This document shows, piece by piece, positions 16,176 to 25,600 of a stretch of DNA of 64,000 nucleotides (position 1 is the stretch's first letter; each line of letters starts with the position of its first letter). Origin of the DNA: UMGS755 sp045652815. GTDB lineage: Bacteria; Bacillota; Clostridia; UBA1381; UBA9506. Location of the stretch: assembly GCA_045652815.1 (NCBI GenBank), contig JAZOLH010000037.1, positions 1 through 64,000 of the forward strand, read 5' to 3'. The notes under the pieces were generated by a model. The model did not search any database, had not been told where the DNA came from, and saw nothing but the letters and a program-made list of their open reading frames with translations. A program made the translations under genes and the position numbers.

Positions 16176-17210
16176 ATGAAATTGTATAAAATTGCTCCGG
16201 CTCTGCGTGCGGCAATGAATGCAGATGTTCTGACATTTGCTGAAACCGGCGCGGCTGATGTAACTTTAGACGGCGTTACCGAAGAAAACGTTGTTGAAAA
16301 AGTTTTAGCAGCAAATTTAGCCGGCAAAAAGAGCGTTGCAGTTGCAGGTCTCGGTGTTTTCACCGCAGCAAAAGGCGCTGAAGCAGGCAGACTGGCTGGC
16401 AAAATTGCCATCGTTACAGGTTCTGCACAGGGCTTTGGCTTAGGTATTGCAGAAGCAATGATTGCTGAAGGTGCAAACGTTGTGATTGCAGACTTAAACT
16501 TTGATCTGGCAAACAGCGTTGCAGAAGATCTTTGCAAAAAGAACGGTGCAAACTGTGCTATTGCTTGTAAGGTTGACGTTTCCAATGAAGAATCTGTTGA
16601 AGATATGATCGAAGCAACAGTTAAGGGCTTCGGCGGTCTTGACATTTTTGTAAGTAACGCAGGTGTGTTAAAAGCAGGTAGTTTGGAAGAAATGGATATG
16701 AAGGCATTTGAATTCGTAACCAAAATCAACTATTCCGCTTATTACATCTGTGCAAAATATGCTTCCCGCGTGATGAAAATTCAGCACGCAGTTGCTCCTG
16801 AAAAATTCTTTGATATCATCCAGATTAACTCTAAATCCGGTTTGGAAGGCTCCAATAAGAACTTTGCTTATGCCGGCGGTAAGTTCGGCGGCATTGGTCT
16901 GACTCAGAGCTTTGCACTGGAACTGGTTGAATATAATATCAAAGTTAACTCCATCTGCCCCGGTAACTACTATGACGGTCCCCTGTGGTCCGATCCTGAA
17001 AAAGGTCTGTTCGTACAGTACTTAAAAGCAGGTAAAGTGCCCGGCGCAAAAACCGCTGCTGATGTTAAGAAATTCTACGAAGCAAAAACCCCCATCCGTC
17101 GTGGTTGCAACCCCATCGACGTGGCTCGTGCAATTTTCTACATTGTTGAGCAGGAATATGAAACCGGCCAGGCGGTTCCCGTTACCGGCGGTCAGGTTAT
17201 GATGAACTAG
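16176..17210 (+). CDS. srlD: Sorbitol-6-phosphate 2-dehydrogenase-like SDR with N-terminal extension
   Basis: A 344-residue protein whose residues from about 78 on form a short-chain dehydrogenase: TGSAQGFGLGIAEA binds NAD, INSKSG carries the catalytic Ser and YAGGK the Tyr-Lys pair. IIQINSKSG, KFGGIGLTQSFALELVEY and TGQAVPVTGGQVM closely resemble SrlD, which oxidises sorbitol-6-phosphate to fructose-6-phosphate. About 75 extra N-terminal residues end in VAGLGVFTAAKGAEAGRLAG, a segment like the end of class II aldolase domains in bifunctional aldolase/SDR proteins. The start has AAAGGAGG. With SorE it could convert a ketose-1-phosphate to fructose-6-phosphate. Confidence 0.85.
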   Translation: MKLYKIAPALRAAMNADVLTFAETGAADVTLDGVTEENVVEKVLAANLAGKKSVAVAGLGVFTAAKGAEAGRLAGKIAIVTGSAQGFGLGIAEAMIAEGANVVIADLNFDLANSVAEDLCKKNGANCAIACKVDVSNEESVEDMIEATVKGFGGLDIFVSNAGVLKAGSLEEMDMKAFEFVTKINYSAYYICAKYASRVMKIQHAVAPEKFFDIIQINSKSGLEGSNKNFAYAGGKFGGIGLTQSFALELVEYNIKVNSICPGNYYDGPLWSDPEKGLFVQYLKAGKVPGAKTAADVKKFYEAKTPIRRGCNPIDVARAIFYIVEQEYETGQAVPVTGGQVMMN

Positions 17211-17248
17211 TTTTTAAATTTTAACATTAATATAAAGGAGAGAAAATT

Positions 17249-18598
17249 ATGGCAACACCGGTTATTATGCCCAGACAGGGTCAGTCCGTTGAAAGTTGTA
17301 TCATTGCAACTTGGCACAAACAGAAGGGCGACAAAGTTAATGAAGGCGATCTTCTGTTCACCTATGAAACCGACAAAGCGACATTCGATGAAGAAGCAAA
17401 AGTTTCTGGTACTTTAATCGACGTTTTCTTTGAAGAAGGCGACGATGTTGAATGTCTGTTAAACGTTTGCGTTATCGGTGAAGAAGGCGAAGATACTTCC
17501 GCTTTCCGTCCCGCAGGCGCAGCTGACGAAGCTCCTGCAGAAGCTCCCGCAGCAGCACCCGCAGCAGAAGCAGCACCCGCTGCAGCAGCTGCTCCCGCAG
17601 TAGCAGTTTCCGCTACCGCAAAAGACAATCAGTTCATTTCTCCCAGAGCGAAGAACCACGCTGAAAAACTGGGTGTTGATGTTCGTTTCGCTGAAGGCAC
17701 AGGCCCCAACGGTCGCGTGATTGAACGTGATGTTGAAGCACTGGCACAGAGCGGCGTAGCATTCACCAAAGCCGCTGCAGCAGAAGGTGCAGGCAGCAAT
17801 GATAAATTTGAAGGCACCGGCATCGGCGGTCGCGTAAGCACCGGCGATCTGAAACGCCCCGTTGCAGAAGCAGTTGCAGAAGCAATGAAAGCAGAAGAAG
17901 GCGTAGCATTCACCGATGTACCTCTGACCAACATCAGAAAGGTTATCTCCAAGGCAATGCACAACTCTCTGTCTTCTACCGCTCAGTTGACTCTGAACAC
18001 CAGCTTCGATGCTACCGAAATCATGGCATACCGCAAGAAGCTGAAAGCAAATGCAGAAAAACTGGGTCTGGGCAACATCACATTAAACGATATCGTTCTG
18101 TATGCTGTTTCCAGAACTCTCTTAAACCACAGAGATCTGAACGCAAACATGCTGGATGACAAAATGCGCATCTTCAATCATGTTAACCTGGGTGTTGCAG
18201 TTGACACACCTCGTGGCTTAATGGTTCCCAACATCTTCTGCGCAGAACTGAAATCTCTGGCTGAAATCAGTGCAGAAACCAAAGAACTGGCAGGCGCTTG
18301 CCAGGGCGGTACCATCAGCCCCGACCTGCTTAACGGCGGTAGCTTCACTGTTACCAACCTGGGCTCTTTTGGTATCGAATCCTTCACACCTGTCCTGAAT
18401 GCTCCTCAGACCGGTATCTTAGGTGTTGACACCATCGTTCAGCGTGCTAAAGAAGTTAACGGTGAAATCGTTCACTATCCTGCAATGGGTCTGTCCTTAA
18501 CCTTCGACCACAGAGCAGTTGACGGTGCTCCTGCTGCTAAGTTCTTACAGGAACTGAAAGCTAACCTGGAAAACTTCAGTGTTCTGCTCGCGAAATAA
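17249..18598 (+). CDS. 2-oxoacid dehydrogenase E2 (dihydrolipoamide acyltransferase)
   Basis: The 449-residue E2 core protein has one lipoyl domain (about 1-80, lipoyl lysine K43 in ETDKA), an Ala/Pro-rich flexible linker (about 92-128), a peripheral-subunit-binding domain with ISPRAKNHAEKLGVDV and GTGPNGRVIERDV, a second half-copy of that domain (GTGIGGRVSTGDL), and the catalytic domain with DHRAVDG near residue 420. It would pass an acyl group from E1 to CoA. The acyl substrate (acetyl, from pyruvate or acetoin, or another) is not readable from sequence. Strongly biased codons suggest high expression. Confidence 0.93.
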   Translation: MATPVIMPRQGQSVESCIIATWHKQKGDKVNEGDLLFTYETDKATFDEEAKVSGTLIDVFFEEGDDVECLLNVCVIGEEGEDTSAFRPAGAADEAPAEAPAAAPAAEAAPAAAAAPAVAVSATAKDNQFISPRAKNHAEKLGVDVRFAEGTGPNGRVIERDVEALAQSGVAFTKAAAAEGAGSNDKFEGTGIGGRVSTGDLKRPVAEAVAEAMKAEEGVAFTDVPLTNIRKVISKAMHNSLSSTAQLTLNTSFDATEIMAYRKKLKANAEKLGLGNITLNDIVLYAVSRTLLNHRDLNANMLDDKMRIFNHVNLGVAVDTPRGLMVPNIFCAELKSLAEISAETKELAGACQGGTISPDLLNGGSFTVTNLGSFGIESFTPVLNAPQTGILGVDTIVQRAKEVNGEIVHYPAMGLSLTFDHRAVDGAPAAKFLQELKANLENFSVLLAK

Positions 18599-18627
18599 TT
18601 AACATTTTATAGAAAGAAGGCAATACA

Positions 18628-19992
18628 ATGGCTTATGATCTGATCGTGCTGGGCGGCGGCCCCGGCGGTTATCTGGCGGCAGAACGTGCCGGCCACGCAG
18701 GTCTTAAAACCCTGCTGATTGAAAAGCGTAATTTAGGCGGCGTTTGCTTAAACGAAGGTTGCGTTCCTTCCAAAGCGCTGCTGTATTCTGCAAAAATTTA
18801 CGACTATGCTCGTTTCTCCGATCATTACGGCGTAACCTGCGAAGGCGTTAAATTTGATCATGCAGCTGTACTGGAAAGAAAGAAAAGAGTTGTTAACACT
18901 CTGGTTTCCGGTATCCGCATGCAGATGAAAGCAAACAAAGTTACTGTTGTTGATGGCGAAGGCGTAATCGACGGTAAAGAGGGTAGTGACATCGTTGTTA
19001 AAGTTGGCGACGAACGTTACACCGCACCCCGCCTGATTATCGCAACCGGCTCTATGCCCGTTATGCCTCCCATCCCCGGCGTTAAAGAAAACTTTGAAGG
19101 CGGTACAGTTTTAACTAACCGCGAAATCTTAGACCTGGCTGAACTGCCCAAAGAACTGGTTATCGTTGGCGGCGGCGTTATCGGTTTAGAGATGGCTTCT
19201 TACTTTAACTCTGCAGGTTCCAAAGTTACCGTTGTGGAAATGATGGACAAGATTGCAGGCCCCACTGATGCTGAAATTTCCAAGATTCTGATGAAGAACT
19301 ACGAAAAGAAAGGCATCGAATTCAAACTGGGTGCAAAAGTTGTTGAAGTTAAGAAAGATGCTGTTGTTTACGAAAAAGATGGCAAAGTGGAAGAAGTTAA
19401 AGCTGATAAAGTTCTGCTGTCCATCGGTCGTCGCGCTGTAACACAGGGCGTTGGCTTGGAAAGCATCGGCGTTCTGACCGAACGTGGTGCTATCGTAACC
19501 GACCGTTTCATGAAAACAAACATCCCCAACGTATATGCTGTCGGTGACGTTAACGGTAAATCCATGCTGGCTCACACCGCTTACCGCGAAGCAGAAGTGG
19601 CTGTGAACAACATCTTAGGTAAAAAAGACATCATGCGCTACAATGCAATTCCTGCTGTTATCTACACCAACCCCGAAGTTGGTAGCGTAGGTGAAACAGA
19701 AGAAACTGCAAAACAGAAGGGTATCGATGTTGAAGTTGCAAACATCACCATGAACTACAGCGGTCGTTATGTTGCTGAAAACGAAGGCGGCAACGGCATC
19801 TGCAAAGTTTTAATTGACAAGAAAACCCGTCGCATGGTTGGTTGCCATATGCTGGCTAACTATGCTTCCGAAATCATCGTTTCTGCCGGTATCATGATTG
19901 AAACCGAAATGCGTATCGATGACATTAAGGAACTGGTATTCCCCCATCCTACGGTTTGTGAAATCGTAAGAGAAGGTATTTTTCAGCTGTAA
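18628..19992 (+). CDS. lpdA: Dihydrolipoamide dehydrogenase (E3)
   Basis: A 454-residue flavoprotein disulfide reductase that reoxidises the lipoyl group and reduces NAD. FAD-binding GGGPGGYLAA is at residue 9, the redox disulfide is C40/C45 in GGVCLNEGCVPSK, the NAD fold is VGGGVIGLEMASYF, and the C-terminal HPT motif VFPHPTVCEIVREG gives the catalytic base. Gene order E2-E3-E1 within one operon supports a dedicated complex. A ribosome site AGAAAGAAGG precedes the ATG. Confidence 0.96.
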   Translation: MAYDLIVLGGGPGGYLAAERAGHAGLKTLLIEKRNLGGVCLNEGCVPSKALLYSAKIYDYARFSDHYGVTCEGVKFDHAAVLERKKRVVNTLVSGIRMQMKANKVTVVDGEGVIDGKEGSDIVVKVGDERYTAPRLIIATGSMPVMPPIPGVKENFEGGTVLTNREILDLAELPKELVIVGGGVIGLEMASYFNSAGSKVTVVEMMDKIAGPTDAEISKILMKNYEKKGIEFKLGAKVVEVKKDAVVYEKDGKVEEVKADKVLLSIGRRAVTQGVGLESIGVLTERGAIVTDRFMKTNIPNVYAVGDVNGKSMLAHTAYREAEVAVNNILGKKDIMRYNAIPAVIYTNPEVGSVGETEETAKQKGIDVEVANITMNYSGRYVAENEGGNGICKVLIDKKTRRMVGCHMLANYASEIIVSAGIMIETEMRIDDIKELVFPHPTVCEIVREGIFQL

Positions 19993-20026
19993 AATTTAAT
20001 TATTATATAACGAAAGGAAGTTAATT

Positions 20027-22501
20027 ATGCCGAAGTCACAATTTATGGATCCCGATGTGCTGCGTCAGCCCGGATTTCTGGAATTTTCTCCTATCCCGGT
20101 AAACCAGTACAACAAAACAATCAAAGATGAAAGCAAGAATTTCTCCAAGGACGATTTCCTGCGCATTTACCGCGATATGGCTATCATCCGTGAATTCGAA
20201 CAGATGCTGCTCGATATCAAAACCAAGAGCGAATATCAGGGTATTGAATACAACAACCCCGGTCCGGCTCACTTATCTTTAGGTCAGGAAGCGTCTGCTG
20301 TTGGTCAGGCTTATCTGCTGGATAAAAACGACTACATCTTCGGTTCTCACAGAAGCCATGGCGAAATCCTGGCAAAAGGTCTTTCTTGTATCCACAAGTT
20401 AGACGACAAAGAACTGCTGACCGATATGGAAAGCTTCTTTGACGGTGCTACATACAGAGTTGTAGAAGGCAAAGAAAAAGATAAGGGTAACGTTAAAGAC
20501 CTGGCTATCGACTTCTTGCTCTACGGTGCACTGGCAGAAATCTTTGCTCGTGAAACCGGTTTTAACAAGGGTCTGGGCGGCTCCATGCACGCTTTCTTCA
20601 CTCCCTTTGGTATTTACCCCAACAACGCTATCGTAGGTGGTAGTGCTACCATCGCTATGGGTGCTTCTATGTTCAAGAGAATCAATGGCAAACCCGGTAT
20701 CGTTGTTTCTAACGTTGGTGACGCTTCTATGGGTCGTGGTCCCGTTTGGGAAGCTCTGAACATGGGCTCCATGGACCAGATCACTCAGTTGTGGGAAGAA
20801 GGCCACAACAAGGGTCTTCCCATCATCTTCAACTTCTTCAATAACCTGTACGGTATGGGTGGCCAGACCGTTGGTGAAACCATGGCTTACAACATTCTGG
20901 CTCGTGTTGGTGCCGGCGTAAGCCCCACTCAGCTGCATGCAGAACGTGTTGACGGTTACAACCCGCTGGCAGTTATTGATGCAATGAGAAGAAAGATCGA
21001 CATTCTGAACAACCAGGGTGGTCCCGTTCTGATGGATACTCTGACCTACAGAATGACCGGTCACTCTCCCTCTGACGCTTCTACTTACAGAACTAAGGAA
21101 GAGGTTGAAAAATGGGCAGAGCATGACGTTCTGGTTAACTACGAAAAGAAACTGGTTGAAGCTAAAGTTGCTAAATCTGACGATTTTGCTTCTATGCGTG
21201 AAGACATCAGAGAACGTATGATGAAGATCGTTAAACTGGCTATCGACGACAGCGTTTCTCCCAGAATGGACCTGCAGAAGAACCCCGGCATCATTGCTGA
21301 TATGATGTTCTCCAACGAAAAGATCGCTAAGATGGAAGATCGTGAACCCGACGTTCTGATCCCGAAAGAAGAAAACCCCAGAGTTCAGAAGATCGCGAAG
21401 AAAGAACGTTTCGGTATCGACAAGAACGGCAAACCCGTTTCCAAAAACAAGGTTTACCAGCTGCGTGACGGTCTGTTCGAAGCTATCATTGATAAATTCT
21501 ACGAAGATCCGACCTTAGTTGCTTACGGTGAAGATAACCGTGACTGGGGCGGCGCTTACGCTGTATATCAGGGTCTGACTGAATCTCTGCCTTACCACAG
21601 ATTCTTCAACTCTCCCATTTCCGAATCTGCAATCGCAGGTTCTGCAGTAGGTTACGCAATGAGCGGCGGTCGTGTTATCGCTGAAATCATGTACTGTGAC
21701 TTTATCGGCTGCTGTGGTGATGAAATCTTCAACCAGCTGGCTAAATGGCAGTCCATGAGTGCAGGCGTTCTGAAAATGCCCGTAATCATCCGTGTATCCG
21801 TTGGTTCTAAGTACGGCGCTCAGCACTCTCAGGACTGGACCAGTATGTGTGCTCACGTACCCGGCCTGAAAGTTGTATTCCCCGTAACTCCTTACGATGC
21901 TAAAGGTATCATGAACTCTGCTCTGAACGGTACCGATCCCGTTATCGTATTCGAAAGCCAGAGAATTTATGATGTAGGCGAACAGTTCCACGAAGGTGGC
22001 GTTCCCGAAGGTTACTATGAAGTGCCCATCGGCGAACCCGACATCAAGAAAGAAGGTAAGGATGTTACCATCCTGACCATCGGTGCAACCCTGTACCGTG
22101 CTCTTGATGCAGCTAAAGAACTGGAAGAAAAATATGGTGTTTCTGCTGAAGTTATCGACGCTAGAACCATCGTTCCCTTCAACTACGAAAAAGTTTTAGA
22201 ATCTGTTAAGAAAACAGGTCGTATCGTTCTGGCTAGTGATGCTTGTACCAGAGGTTCTGCCCTGAACACCATCGCTCAGAACATCACCGAAATGGCATTC
22301 GATTACCTGGATGCTCCTCCGGTTGTTGTCGGTGCACAGAACTGGATCACTCCCTGTCACGAACTGGAAAATGCATTCTTCCCGCAGAAAGAATGGATCA
22401 TCGATGCAATCCACGAAAAGATCCTGCCTCTGCCGGGTCATGTTGCAACTACCAACTTCACTGAAACTGAACAGATCAGAAAGAATAAGTTAGGTATCTA
22501 A
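20027..22501 (+). CDS. Fused E1 alpha-beta subunit of a thiamine-dependent 2-oxoacid dehydrogenase
   Basis: One 824-residue chain contains both E1 subunits. Residues about 45-430 are the alpha part, with NKGLGGSMHAF and the thiamine diphosphate motif GDASMGRG ... FNN. Residues about 470-824 are the beta part, starting LRDGLFEAIIDKFYEDP and including VAYGEDNRDWGG, RFFNSPISESAIAGSAVG and EVIDARTIVPFNYEKV. The reading frame is continuous through the join, which contains a basic 30-residue linker. Such fusions exist elsewhere but most Firmicutes have separate genes. Substrate is unknown; clostridia normally use pyruvate:ferredoxin oxidoreductase for pyruvate. Last gene of the operon, followed by a strong terminator. 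Confidence 0.93.
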   Translation: MPKSQFMDPDVLRQPGFLEFSPIPVNQYNKTIKDESKNFSKDDFLRIYRDMAIIREFEQMLLDIKTKSEYQGIEYNNPGPAHLSLGQEASAVGQAYLLDKNDYIFGSHRSHGEILAKGLSCIHKLDDKELLTDMESFFDGATYRVVEGKEKDKGNVKDLAIDFLLYGALAEIFARETGFNKGLGGSMHAFFTPFGIYPNNAIVGGSATIAMGASMFKRINGKPGIVVSNVGDASMGRGPVWEALNMGSMDQITQLWEEGHNKGLPIIFNFFNNLYGMGGQTVGETMAYNILARVGAGVSPTQLHAERVDGYNPLAVIDAMRRKIDILNNQGGPVLMDTLTYRMTGHSPSDASTYRTKEEVEKWAEHDVLVNYEKKLVEAKVAKSDDFASMREDIRERMMKIVKLAIDDSVSPRMDLQKNPGIIADMMFSNEKIAKMEDREPDVLIPKEENPRVQKIAKKERFGIDKNGKPVSKNKVYQLRDGLFEAIIDKFYEDPTLVAYGEDNRDWGGAYAVYQGLTESLPYHRFFNSPISESAIAGSAVGYAMSGGRVIAEIMYCDFIGCCGDEIFNQLAKWQSMSAGVLKMPVIIRVSVGSKYGAQHSQDWTSMCAHVPGLKVVFPVTPYDAKGIMNSALNGTDPVIVFESQRIYDVGEQFHEGGVPEGYYEVPIGEPDIKKEGKDVTILTIGATLYRALDAAKELEEKYGVSAEVIDARTIVPFNYEKVLESVKKTGRIVLASDACTRGSALNTIAQNITEMAFDYLDAPPVVVGAQNWITPCHELENAFFPQKEWIIDAIHEKILPLPGHVATTNFTETEQIRKNKLGI

Positions 22502-22520
22502 TTGCAATTAACCTAAATGC

Positions 22521-22553
22521 AAAGAGCCACCGCGTTTGCGGTGGCTCTTTTTT
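22521..22553 (+). terminator. Intrinsic terminator of the dehydrogenase operon
   Basis: Perfect 13-bp stem AAAGAGCCACCGC with loop GTTT and a T-run. The core is identical to the terminator at 26227. Confidence 0.93.
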
Positions 22554-22574
22554 GTGTGAAAATAGCGGGAAAAA

Positions 22575-22603
22575 TTGACTTTTACATAGGGGAGTGATAT
22601 AAT
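22575..22603 (+). promoter_or_regulatory. Sigma-A promoter of the transglutaminase-like surface protein
   Basis: TTGACT, 17 bases, TATAAT, about 50 bases upstream of the start codon. Confidence 0.75.
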
Positions 22604-22655
22604 AACAGTAGAGGAAAATAGTATTGTTGTCCACATATTTTAAAGGGTGATTGTT

Positions 22656-25600
22656 ATGAAAAGAAAGTTTTTCTGCTTTGTTAGTCTATGTCTTAGTTTT
22701 CTTATGATGCTATCTTTTGTGCCGATGGCGAGCGCAGAAACTGAGATGCAAGCGCAAGAAGTTTCTGTAACAGAACCAAACTGTTGCGATGAAACGGTTT
22801 TTGTAAAAGGTCTTCTTTTAAATGCTATTTTAGAAGAGCAGGCAAGCATAGATTTGACTGTATTTTCGCTCACAGGAGAAGAAGCAGAGATGCTTCTGCT
22901 TGATGTTGTAAACGAAAATGAAAACAGCATTAAAAGACTGGCAGATTACAGCATTTCTGCCGATGAAAACGGTCTTTTCATCTATTTTGAGTACGCTGAA
23001 CCCACCGTTTCCTTTTTCGCCACCAGAGCGAACAACACAGAAATTGAAAAAGAAAAACAAAGAATCCTCTCCTGTGTTGATGAATCTATGTCTGATATGG
23101 AAAAAGCGCTGGTTGTGCACGATTATATGGTTTTGAATTATGAGTACGATGAGACCTATTCCATTTACAGCGCAGATGGTATGTTTGAACATAAAACGGG
23201 CGTTTGTCAGGCCTATGCAGAGGCATTTAAAGAAATTATGACGGAACTGGGGATTCCTTGCCAGCTTGCCAGCAGCAGAGCTATGAATCATGCTTGGAAT
23301 CTGGTTAAAATTGATGGTAGTTGGTACCACGTGGATGTTACCTGGGATGATCCCGTACCCGACAGGCTGGGCAGAGTCAGACACGTGTTCTTCCTGCTCA
23401 GTGATGATGCAATTTCCGACCCTGCCTATTACCGCAGACCTCATTATGATTGGGTGGCTTCCAATGCGGCAACCAATGACCGCTTCGACTATTCCTTCTG
23501 GTATGATGTTGATAGCGCCATTGTCGCAGCAGAAGGAAACTGGTATTATATTAAACCCGACGACTATAACTATGACAGTAGTGGTTATATTGTAAAGAAA
23601 AACATTGCAACTGAAGCGGAAACCAATCTGTACGAAATCGATACAGTGTGGAATGTATGGGATGAGCCCTATAGCTACTGGATTGGTTGCTTTTCCAGTT
23701 TGGGATTATATGAAGGCAGACTCTATTTCAACACCCCGCAGGAGATAAAGAGCATCACTCTCAGCGGAAGAAGTCCCAAAACAGTTTACGAACCAAACAC
23801 ATCAACAGGCTATATCTTCGGTTTCGTGTTAAATGGAACAACGATTACCTATGGTTTGTCAAAATCGCCTAATGATGGGATAGAAAGCACAGGAAAGTGT
23901 ACGGTTTCAGGTACAGCGGTTATTCCTGTGACAGGTGTTTCTCTGAATCAAACATCCGTTACCTTGCTGAAAGACGAAACGACAAGATTGATCGCAACGG
24001 TTCGGCCGAGCAATGCAAGCAATAAGAAAGTTCTCTGGACTTCTTCCAACAAGAAGGTTGCAACCGTTGATGAAAACGGTGTTGTAACAGCGAAATCGGC
24101 AGGCATGGCAAACATCAGAGTTACCACGGAAGATGGCGATGCAACTGCACTTTGCAAAGTCACCGTTATGCGTAAAATGGATGTGGCAATCGAAGGGGAA
24201 AGTGCAGTTTCTCTGGGTAAGACAATAAACTTAACAGGCTACGCATATTATGAAGAAAATGGCAGAATAGTGAAAACAAGCGATGCTATCGAATGGAGTA
24301 GTTCTGATGTGTCTGTTGCTACTGTTTCAGGTGGTAAGGTAACAGGCGTGGGTATTGGAACGGCCACAATCACAGCACGTATTGCGGGTACCGATATTTA
24401 TGAAGAATTTGAAGTGAGTGTTGCAGCACCTGTTACAAGTCTGAAATTTGCATCAACTAAAATGACGGCCTATGTTGGCAATCGCTTTTCATTGTTCTAT
24501 GAGTTAAATATAGCACCTTCTGAGCATACCGATACAATTGAATGGACATCATCTGATGAAACTGTTGCACGGGTCAACCAATACGGCGTTGTAACACCGA
24601 TTGCAACAGGTACTGCCAAAATTACTGCAAAAGCTGTTGCGGGTAACAAAACCGCCACGGTGACCGTGACAGTTGCTCGCGAGCCGGAAGGCATCGTTAT
24701 TGAAGGTGCTACAGCTGTTGCACAGGGCAAGAGCATCACCTTGAAAGCATATGCTTATTACGAAGAAAACGGTAAGGTTGTTAAGACGAAGGATACAATT
24801 AGTTGGATGAGTTCCGATCATTTTGTCGCAACCGTTTCTAATGGTAAGGTAACCGGTAAAAATGCCGGTATTGCCATTATTACAGCATACCTTGCAGGTA
24901 CAGACATAGAAGCAACCTTTGAAGTGAATGTTGCCGTTCCCGTTAAAACTCTGAAATTTGCATCTACCAAAGCAACGGTTTATGTGGGTCATGAACTTGA
25001 CCTTTCTGAAACCCTGACAGTTTCTCCTTTCGATAATACAGATGATATTATCTGGACATCTTCCAAGGAAAGTGTAGCCGTTGTTGACGAAAATGGTGTT
25101 GTAACACCGATTGCAACAGGTAGTGCTAAGATTACCGCAAAAGCTGTTGCTGGAGGTAAAACCGCATCTGTTACCGTTACAGTTGCTCGTGAGCCGGAAG
25201 GCATTGTGATTACCGGCGATTCTGCTGTTGCACAGGGTAAGAGCATCACCTTAAAAGCCTATGCTTATTATATGGAAAATGGCAAAGAAGTTAAGACGAA
25301 AGATGTTATCAGTTGGATGAGTTCTGATGAATCCGTTGCTACTGTTTCCAAAGGTAAGGTAACCGGTAAGGGTGCCGGCATTGCAACCATTCGTGCATAC
25401 ATCGATGGCACTGAGATTGCAGCATCCTTTGATGTGAATGTTGCTGTTCCCGTTAAAACCTTGAAATTTGCATCTACCAAGGCGACTGTTTACGAAGACG
25501 GTGTTATCGACCTTTCTGAAACTCTGACAATTGCACCCTTTGACAACACAGATGACATCCTCTGGACGTCTTCTAACACAAGTGTTGCCACCGTTGATGC

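Noticed and set aside
20399..21124. Long minus-strand frame inside the E1 gene
   Set aside because: Opposite to a well-supported gene; arises from its biased codon use.
14833..22501. Classical acetoin dehydrogenase (aco) cluster
   Set aside because: E1 is fused, no AcoR-type regulator or butanediol dehydrogenase is present, and the alcohol dehydrogenases match SorE and SrlD.
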